Translations under genes and position numbers: made by a program
DNA from: Vibrio sp. 10N.286.49.B1
GTDB lineage: Bacteria > Pseudomonadota > Gammaproteobacteria > Enterobacterales > Vibrionaceae
Assembly: GCF_002873335.1 (NCBI RefSeq)
Contig: NZ_MCUW01000012.1
Location: 458,994 to 487,072 of the forward strand
Length of the DNA: 28,079 nucleotides
Direction: 5' to 3'
Notes under the pieces: model-generated
Database searches by the model: none
The model's input: the letters and a program-made list of their open reading frames with translations, nothing else
What the model was told of the DNA's origin: nothing
Shown here: piece by piece, positions 23,323-28,079 of the stretch
How the letters are laid out: each line of letters starts with the position of its first letter
Position numbering within the stretch: the first letter of the stretch is position 1

Positions 23323-23531
23323 AAATTATTTTGACCAAGTTCAAAGATAAATGCAGCCCTTTGAATCCTAATCACTAGTTCAGTCATCTCAACAGGCTAT
23401 GTTTTACCATCTACCGTTGGGTGATAACGTGTCGATAAACCCGTCTATAAGCGGGTTACTCGGACAAGCTGGTTACTGAGCGAACAAGCGTGGCAGGAAA
23501 ACAATAGCGAACTGGTTTAATTCATCTTTAT

Positions 23532-23560
23532 AAAAAAAATGGCAACCACTGGCTGCCATT
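23532..23560 (-). terminator. Terminator of the MFS gene
   Basis: On the - strand AATGGCA pairs with TGCCATT around a 9-nt loop and eight T follow. It lies about 30 bp after the MFS stop. Confidence 0.8.
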
Positions 23561-23588
23561 GACATATTCATTTTTCAAACCGAGTATC

Positions 23589-24776
23589 TTAACTCCATTT
23601 CAACATTCGTACTTCATTTCCCTCTGTCGGGTTTCGTGGAATGTTCAAGGACAACACGAGCGATACCAACGCCATCGCGGCGCCAATATAGAAAACACTG
23701 GAGGGAGAAACCAACCAAATCACACCAAACGTGACGGGGATAACCACCGCTGCAATATGATTGATCGTAAATGACACGCCAGCCGTCGAAGCCATATCAG
23801 CTGGGTCAGCAATTTTTTGGAAATACGTTTTGATTGCCAGCGCCAACGCAAAAAATAGATGGTCGACAACATACAATGCCGCGGCCCATTCTGCAGTTTG
23901 TACCAAGCCATAACCCACAAAGACAAAGATCAAGCCAACGTATTCGAACATGAGAGCCTTACGCTCACCAACAATGCCAATAAATCGACCGATTTTCTTA
24001 GCAAACAAGAAGTTAAACAGATAGTTAATAAGAAATAGTAACGTGATATCAGCGACACTGTAACCAAACTTTTCAACCATCAAAAAGCCCGCGAATACCG
24101 TAAAAATCTGGCGGCGTGCACCACTCATAAAGGTCAATGCGTAATAAAGCCAATATCGTTTACGCAACACCAATTTTTTGTTTTGCTGGGTTTCGGTTTT
24201 AAATTGTGGAAATGCAAAGGCGATGACAAGGACCAACACAAAGCCTATACCACCAGAAATTCCGTACACCCAAATATAATCAAGTTTAAATATCTCCAGC
24301 ATGACCCACAATGAAGCATAAGTCAGGAGTGACGCGAGCGCACCTATCGAGATAAGCTTACCCAGCATCTCAGGCGCTTCTTCCTTGCTTAACCATTGCA
24401 ACGATAACGACTGTTTTAACGTTTCAAAATAATGAAATCCCGTCGACATAATGAATGTGGTAATGAGCAATCCTGCCACCGACGGAAACAAGCCAGTAAT
24501 CGCCGTGCCTAATGTCAGCATAAGCAAAGACAACACCATAAACTTCTGTTCACGGATAAACAGCAGCACAAAGACGACAGTAAACGCGAGAAAGCCTGGG
24601 ATCTCTCGCACGCTTTGCAATAGCCCGATATCCGCACCATCAAAATTGGCTTTTTCTATCACAAAGTTATTCAGTAACGCCATCCAGCTAGAGAATGCGA
24701 TAGGAACAATAATAGAAATGATAATGAGAAAGTTTTGAGGCGTTCGCCAATCATTTTCTTTATGGCTAGATAACAT
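23589..24776 (-). CDS. Major facilitator superfamily transporter
   Basis: 395-residue inner-membrane protein with about twelve hydrophobic segments in two halves, joined by a charged cytoplasmic loop (about 195-215, KTETQQNKKLVLRKRYW). I do not recognise a subfamily or substrate signature. The ATG at 24776 follows AGGAAAAAAATC. It is on the same strand as kduD and dhuI, 377 bp upstream, but its own terminator separates it, so a role in uronate uptake is only suggested by proximity. It is divergent from the EEP-family gene at 24933, with 16-bp tandem repeats in between. Confidence 0.85.
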   Translation of the reverse strand: MLSSHKENDWRTPQNFLIIISIIVPIAFSSWMALLNNFVIEKANFDGADIGLLQSVREIPGFLAFTVVFVLLFIREQKFMVLSLLMLTLGTAITGLFPSVAGLLITTFIMSTGFHYFETLKQSLSLQWLSKEEAPEMLGKLISIGALASLLTYASLWVMLEIFKLDYIWVYGISGGIGFVLVLVIAFAFPQFKTETQQNKKLVLRKRYWLYYALTFMSGARRQIFTVFAGFLMVEKFGYSVADITLLFLINYLFNFLFAKKIGRFIGIVGERKALMFEYVGLIFVFVGYGLVQTAEWAAALYVVDHLFFALALAIKTYFQKIADPADMASTAGVSFTINHIAAVVIPVTFGVIWLVSPSSVFYIGAAMALVSLVLSLNIPRNPTEGNEVRMLKWS

Positions 24777-24824
24777 GATTTTTTTCCTGAAGTGCTGATA
24801 CTATTGGTCTGAAGTGTTAACTAT

Positions 24825-24872
24825 CTAGGGTGCTATAGGACTAAGGTGCTATAGATCTAAGATACTATTATT
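24825..24872. repeat. Three imperfect 16-bp tandem repeats
   Basis: Copies at 24825-24840 (CTAGGGTGCTATAGGA), 24841-24856 (CTAAGGTGCTATAGAT) and 24857-24872 (CTAAGATACTATTATT). They lie in the divergent promoter region between the MFS and EEP genes. Just to the left, two CTGAAGTG-initiated segments (24788 and 24810) also repeat each other. Tandem regulator sites or slipped duplication are both possible. Confidence 0.75.
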
Positions 24873-24932
24873 TTAAATTGGCTAGTTTTGTTATGGTGAC
24901 TTTTGTTACGAGCCTGTGTGGAGTCTAATACG

Positions 24933-25913
24933 TTGCAAAATATAAATACAATAAAACTCGCGACTTTTAACCTGTGTAATTTCGCGGAGCCGCCCTTTGC
25001 GTATTATGAAATGGATAATATTTACACAACGCAACATTGGGCTCAAAAAACAAATTGGCTGAAAAAAACGCTCAGCTTACTCAATGCCGACATCATCGCA
25101 TTTCAGGAAGTGTTTTCAACCGACGCTTTACGAGCGCTCGTGAATGAACTTGGCTATCAGTATTTTTACTTCAACCAGGATAGCCACCTTGAGGCGGGTT
25201 ATATCTATTCTGAACCTTCCGTTGCTTTCGCTTCTCGCTTACCATTAACACCACAACCCAACCCATGTTTCGCCGAAGGTTGGCCTGGAGAGTTCAGCCG
25301 CCCTCCATTGCATGTCACGCTTAGTATCAACGAAAAACAAAAAATTGATCTATATAACGTGCACTTAAAATCCCAACGACCAGCCTCATCTATCCTAGAT
25401 CCGATGCTTGAATCACCAGTGGAACAATGGCTCAATGAACTGCATGCCTCAACCGCATCAACCCAATTACGACAAATGGAAGTGCTTAGCCTCCACAACA
25501 CGATTGTCACACACAAACAAGCCACCAAGAATCCCGCGATACTACTTGGGGATTTTAACAACAACCTTGATGCCGCCGAATTCCATCCCCTTCACTCACA
25601 AAGTTTAAGACGCCAGCCGCAATCGGCCAATGCCATATTGCCTTATACGCTGCTAGACAGCTGGACGTTATTTCAACAGCGACAAACCCAACCCGATAAC
25701 GTATCACCTGTTACCCACTATTATGGATCTCAAGGCAATAGACTCGACCACATCTTATTGTCTCCTGAGTTTGACATCAGCTATACACATGCGCAGTTTG
25801 AGCTTCTCGACTATCACGTAGAGAACAAGCACATTATTGACCCACGATTTGGTGTAGACGACATCAGCTCTGATCATGCCGTTGTCTCCGTCACCATCAA
25901 ATTGCGGAACTAA
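24933..25913 (+). CDS. Endonuclease/exonuclease/phosphatase-fold protein
   Basis: 326 residues (336 if started at TTG 24903) of the metal-dependent EEP superfamily, which includes exonuclease III, DNase I and inositol polyphosphatases. Motifs in order: IKLATFNLCNF at the N-terminus, IIAFQEVF (metal-binding Glu), YNVHLKS, LLGDFNNNLD (catalytic Asp/Asn), NRLDHILL and the terminal SSDHAVVSV with the His-Asp pair, so it appears catalytically complete. The substrate, whether nucleic acid, lipid or phosphoester, cannot be assigned. No signal peptide is seen. The TTG at 24933 is chosen because GGAG lies 9 nt upstream and it directly precedes the conserved N-terminus; GTG 24918 is an alternative. Confidence 0.85.
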   Translation: MQNINTIKLATFNLCNFAEPPFAYYEMDNIYTTQHWAQKTNWLKKTLSLLNADIIAFQEVFSTDALRALVNELGYQYFYFNQDSHLEAGYIYSEPSVAFASRLPLTPQPNPCFAEGWPGEFSRPPLHVTLSINEKQKIDLYNVHLKSQRPASSILDPMLESPVEQWLNELHASTASTQLRQMEVLSLHNTIVTHKQATKNPAILLGDFNNNLDAAEFHPLHSQSLRRQPQSANAILPYTLLDSWTLFQQRQTQPDNVSPVTHYYGSQGNRLDHILLSPEFDISYTHAQFELLDYHVENKHIIDPRFGVDDISSDHAVVSVTIKLRN

Positions 25914-26032
25914 ACGCGAATGCCAACCCTGACACGACGATAATCCCCCGAATATTCAGCAAGGTAACACTTGCATCATCGCGTTAATTCAATTAGTTAT
26001 AGAGGCATAACTTCCAGATCTAGGACGCGAGC

Positions 26033-26530
26033 ATGAACATACTTATCCGGCCATCAGAACAAGCAGATGCAGAAGGCTTAACTCAGTTGTACTCTCAACC
26101 GAAAGCACAACGCGAGACCCTTCAGCTGCCCTTCCCGTCTATCTCATTGTGGGAAGAGCGCCTGGCAAACATACCGGTTGGAACGTATAGTTTTGTTGCG
26201 GAATTAGATGGGAAAATTGTCGGTAATATTGGCCTTCAACACTCTCAGCGACCTCGCACTGCACACTGCGCCAGTTTTGGCATCGGAGTCCATGACGATT
26301 TTCAAGGCATGGGCATCGGCAGTCGCTTGCTCGAAACCGTGTTAGAGCTCACCGATAACTGGCTAAATGTTCAGCGTGTCCAAATCGAAGTGAATGCCGA
26401 TAACAAGGCTGCCATCGCCCTCTATACCAAATATGGGTTTGAGATCGAGGGCGAAGCACTCTGCTCGGTTCTTCGTGATGGTGAGTTTATTTCGACCTAT
26501 TACATGGCAAGGCTAAAGGATCAGCTTTGA
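26033..26530 (+). CDS. GNAT acetyltransferase, YhhY/AaaT-like
   Basis: 165-residue acetyl-CoA-dependent N-acetyltransferase. The GNAT core is clear: motif A with QGMGIGSRLLE (about 91-101, pyrophosphate-binding QxxGxG), then VQIEVNADNKAAIALYTKYGFEIEG (motif B). It resembles E. coli YhhY along its length, including an N-terminal TLQLPFPS...WEERL segment, RPR near residue 73 and a C-terminal YYMARLK. YhhY has been described as an amino-acid N-acetyltransferase (AaaT); that activity here is inferred. The ATG at 26033 has a weak RBS (TAGGA at 8 nt). Monocistronic; a REP/BIME-like block starts 57 bp after the stop. Confidence 0.88.
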   Translation: MNILIRPSEQADAEGLTQLYSQPKAQRETLQLPFPSISLWEERLANIPVGTYSFVAELDGKIVGNIGLQHSQRPRTAHCASFGIGVHDDFQGMGIGSRLLETVLELTDNWLNVQRVQIEVNADNKAAIALYTKYGFEIEGEALCSVLRDGEFISTYYMARLKDQL

Positions 26531-26587
26531 CCGTTAATGTACAGCTGTCGGGGGACAATATAGCTTGATCGGAAATGTGCCTTTTCA

Positions 26588-26748
26588 ACCCATCCCAATT
26601 ACGCAGCCATCCTCGTGCCGATGGGGATCGCCCAAAGCGTGTGACTCTCTTAAATAGAAATGAATGACAGCAGAATAGGCTCACAACGCGCTGATGAAGA
26701 TCCCCTTTTTCAAGGGGATGACGGTTAGTTTAATTTGTGGAAGCAGTA
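26588..26748. repeat. Left copy of a 161-bp REP/BIME-like inverted repeat
   Basis: This block reappears in inverted orientation at 27808-27968, also 161 bp. Conserved stretches include a perfect 50-bp match (26682-26731 against 27826-27875), a 20-bp match (26650-26669 against 27888-27907) and AGCGTGTGACTC (26636-26647). Inside, the hairpin ATCCCC-TTTTTCAA-GGGGAT is flanked by CGCTGATGAAG and GACGG. A degenerate, oppositely oriented hairpin lies near 26606-26627. The two-hairpin mirror layout is like a bacterial interspersed mosaic element. It is not an integron attC site as far as I can see. Confidence 0.85.
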
Positions 26749-26842
26749 GCATGCCAGACGTCATTGTGCGCTAACGAAGACTGAGCTTATTCGATTCTGG
26801 ACAAACGCCATCCTTAATCAGCAACCAGAACATCCAACAATT

Positions 26843-26871
26843 CGTCATTCCTTTGAAGAAAGGAATCTATC
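26843..26871. repeat. Solo REP-like hairpin
   Basis: CGTC followed by ATTCCTTT (26847-26854), loop GAAG, AAAGGAAT (26859-26866) and CTATC. It has the same architecture as the REP hairpins in the neighbouring 161-bp repeats (CGTCAT, stem, ATCTTCATC) but a different stem sequence. No gene is seen in the rest of 26749-27031 apart from the promoter at 26969-26996. Confidence 0.55.
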
Positions 26872-26968
26872 GGCTTACTGAACAACAACATTATCATATG
26901 TTGGCTAGCTTAGTTTTGCCCCATTGTGAGTTGTAGCCGTTCAAAGACTCAAGTTATGGAAATGCCTT

Positions 26969-26996
26969 TTGACATACTTTTCCTCATACATATAGT
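26969..26996 (+). promoter_or_regulatory. Good sigma70 promoter for the orphan membrane gene
   Basis: A consensus TTGACA (26969-26974) and TATAGT (26991-26996) are 16 bp apart. Transcription should start near 27003, leaving a leader of about 29 nt before the ATG at 27032. Confidence 0.65.
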
Positions 26997-27031
26997 ACTT
27001 AACAATCCCCATATGAATTCAACGAAAAAGT

Positions 27032-27682
27032 ATGAACCTTCAACGACTCAGATTTCTCAAAAGAATTAGAGAGCACCTTCCATTACTAACCGCTGGCTCT
27101 TATATTCTTTCGATAATCTACGGTATGCTGCTCGCCGCTCTTCAGTATTACCCTTTTGGGATTCCTTTCTTTGACTTTGCATCATTACAAGACTTATTTT
27201 ATTTAGGTGCTCTCAATTTTTGGAACGGAATCCTATCAATTGTGATCATCTACATTATCTACCAACTAGTAGATACTCTCAAAAGTAACCACTCAAGTTT
27301 CATTCAAAGTCTAATAGCAATTGTGTCAATATTAACTCTCATAGTTTGGTGGGGGTTTCGTCTAAGCCATCCCAAAAAGATTGATATCGAAAGCGGTTAC
27401 TCAGATGTTTATCGTGTTCAGGTTAAATCAGAATCCCCAATCAATTCGGGTTGTTTTTCTCTAATTGGTTCTACTTTCGATTATCTATTTATTTACAATT
27501 ATTTGGAGAAGAGAGCACTTGTTGTATCTCGCAGTAATATTGAGTACATCGAACTTCTTCAAAAAGGCACAATACCGCCTCAAGAAGGTTGGAGTCTCAA
27601 ACCAAAAACAATTGTGAGGCAAGAAGTACGAACCGAGTGGGAAGCCGAGCGTTCAAAGGTTTGTGGGAAAACAGAAAGCTAA
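27032..27682 (+). CDS. Hypothetical membrane protein flanked by inverted repeats
   Basis: 216 residues, not recognised. Three hydrophobic segments are likely (about 20-42, 62-82 and 90-110), followed by a polar C-terminal domain of about 105 residues with no known motif; its sequence includes ESGYSDVYRVQVKSE and KRALVVSRSNIEYIELL. A basic N-terminus (LQRLRFLKRIREH) suggests N-in topology. The RBS is poor (ACGAAAAAG), but a near-consensus promoter precedes it. The gene is more AT-rich than its neighbours and lies between two 161-bp inverted repeats, so horizontal acquisition is plausible. A single-gene cargo, an immunity-type protein or an orphan envelope protein are all possible; I do not assign a function. 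Confidence 0.7.
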   Translation: MNLQRLRFLKRIREHLPLLTAGSYILSIIYGMLLAALQYYPFGIPFFDFASLQDLFYLGALNFWNGILSIVIIYIIYQLVDTLKSNHSSFIQSLIAIVSILTLIVWWGFRLSHPKKIDIESGYSDVYRVQVKSESPINSGCFSLIGSTFDYLFIYNYLEKRALVVSRSNIEYIELLQKGTIPPQEGWSLKPKTIVRQEVRTEWEAERSKVCGKTES

Positions 27683-27807
27683 GGTGATGGATTCAATTTA
27701 TAGGTACAAGTGCGCCAGATGCGCCGCCTACTCTGATATGCCCAAAAGTGTGCCCGTTCAGCTTCCGTCAGCGTGTCTTGGTCATTAACAAATAGACTCT
27801 ATCATTT

Positions 27808-27968
27808 TACTGCTCCCACAAATAAAAACTAACCGTCATCCCCTTGAAAAAGGGGATCTTCATCAGCGCGTTGTGGACCTCTTTTGATGTCATTCATTTC
27901 TATTTAAGTGAGTCACACGCTGATGAAGATCCTCGTCTGCGCGAGAATGACGGCGCAATTGGATGGTT
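27808..27968. repeat. Right copy of the 161-bp REP/BIME-like inverted repeat
   Basis: Inverted partner of 26588-26748. It contains two hairpins facing each other. One (27837-27858) has stem ATCCCCTT/AAGGGGAT with loop GAAA. The other (27929-27948) has stem GATCCTCG/CGAGAAT (imperfect), and both are bounded by the shared word CGCTGATGAAGAT or its complement. Between them lies the AT-rich segment that is also conserved in the left copy. Total length from left end to right end is 1381 bp. The sequence from 27683 to 27807 contains no gene. Confidence 0.85.
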
Positions 27969-28005
27969 TGGATAGCATAAACTAAGAGCTCTATGTCCAC
28001 AAACG

Positions 28006-28079
28006 TGCCAGTTCGGTTGTCATCAGCGCAGAACAAATTCCTGATTGCTCCCACAAATAAAACTAACCGTCATCCCCTT
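28006..28079. repeat. Partial further copy of the REP/BIME-like repeat at the window edge
   Basis: From 28046 to the end the sequence repeats 27811-27845 in direct orientation with one A fewer (TGCTCCCACAAATAAA, then CTAACCGTCATCCCCTT). Weaker similarity extends left to about 28006 (GTGCC.GTTC...TCAGCG, as at 27757-27780). The copy is cut by the window end. Confidence 0.7.

Noticed and set aside
23277..23387. 36-codon frame on the - strand upstream of kduD
   Set aside because: It overlaps the KdgR-like box and has no convincing RBS; more likely chance in a promoter region.
27014..27070. Alternative ATG just before the orphan membrane gene, in another frame
   Set aside because: It opens an 18-codon frame without RBS support that ends inside the gene; not considered a leader peptide.
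26588..27968. Integron gene cassette bounded by attC sites
   Set aside because: The repeats are inverted rather than direct, and I do not see attC core sites (RYYYAAC/GTTRRRY) or similarity to the Vibrio VCR as I remember it.

Overview
The window looks like part of a Vibrionaceae chromosome, most likely Vibrio. The evidence is gene content and protein similarity recalled from known families: a pyrBI operon with an attenuator leader, KdgR and KduD close to the E. coli proteins, DeoD, a YbgA/MerR/photolyase operon and a yiaW-yiaV pair. No rRNA, tRNA, CRISPR array, phage or complete insertion sequence was seen. All identifications rest on reading the sequence; no search was run.

Region 1 (1-9000, all + strand) is an arginine and carbamoyl-phosphate locus. 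It holds a YfcC/ArcD-type transporter, arginine deiminase (arcA), carbamate kinase (arcC) and ornithine carbamoyltransferase (argF). After these come the pyrBI operon with a 27-codon U-rich leader peptide and attenuator, and an ArgR-family repressor. The arc enzymes turn arginine into ornithine, ammonia, CO2 and ATP through citrulline and carbamoyl phosphate; PyrB uses carbamoyl phosphate for pyrimidines. Candidate control sites include FNR-like boxes, a CRP-like site, ARG-box-like palindromes before pyrBI and argR, a 13-bp inverted repeat over the pyrBI promoter, and hairpins just upstream of the ribosome binding sites of arcD, arcA and arcC.

Region 2 (9000-16260) holds a DEAD-box RNA helicase (- strand, TTG start) and a murein-lipoprotein gene (lpp, +). 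A tightly packed - strand operon follows, read ybgA, merR, phrB, L,D-transpeptidase. Two TACA-N11-TGTA operator-like sites precede ybgA. A CRP-like site and deoD (+) lie beyond.

Region 3 (16260-20420) holds a transposase-like protein with two zinc ribbons, a DMT-family exporter (-) and a DUF3302/HlyD-type pair (yiaW-yiaV-like).

Region 4 (20420-24900) is a uronate-catabolism module: kdgR, an RpiB-family isomerase resembling DhuI, kduD and an MFS transporter. A KdgR-box-like site lies upstream of kduD, and a six-copy AAAGTC tandem repeat lies upstream of kdgR.

Region 5 (24900-28079) holds an endonuclease/exonuclease/phosphatase-fold protein and a GNAT acetyltransferase. The right end is accessory-looking: a 216-residue membrane protein with its own good promoter sits between two 161-bp inverted copies of a REP/BIME-like repeat, and further copies lie nearby and at the window edge.
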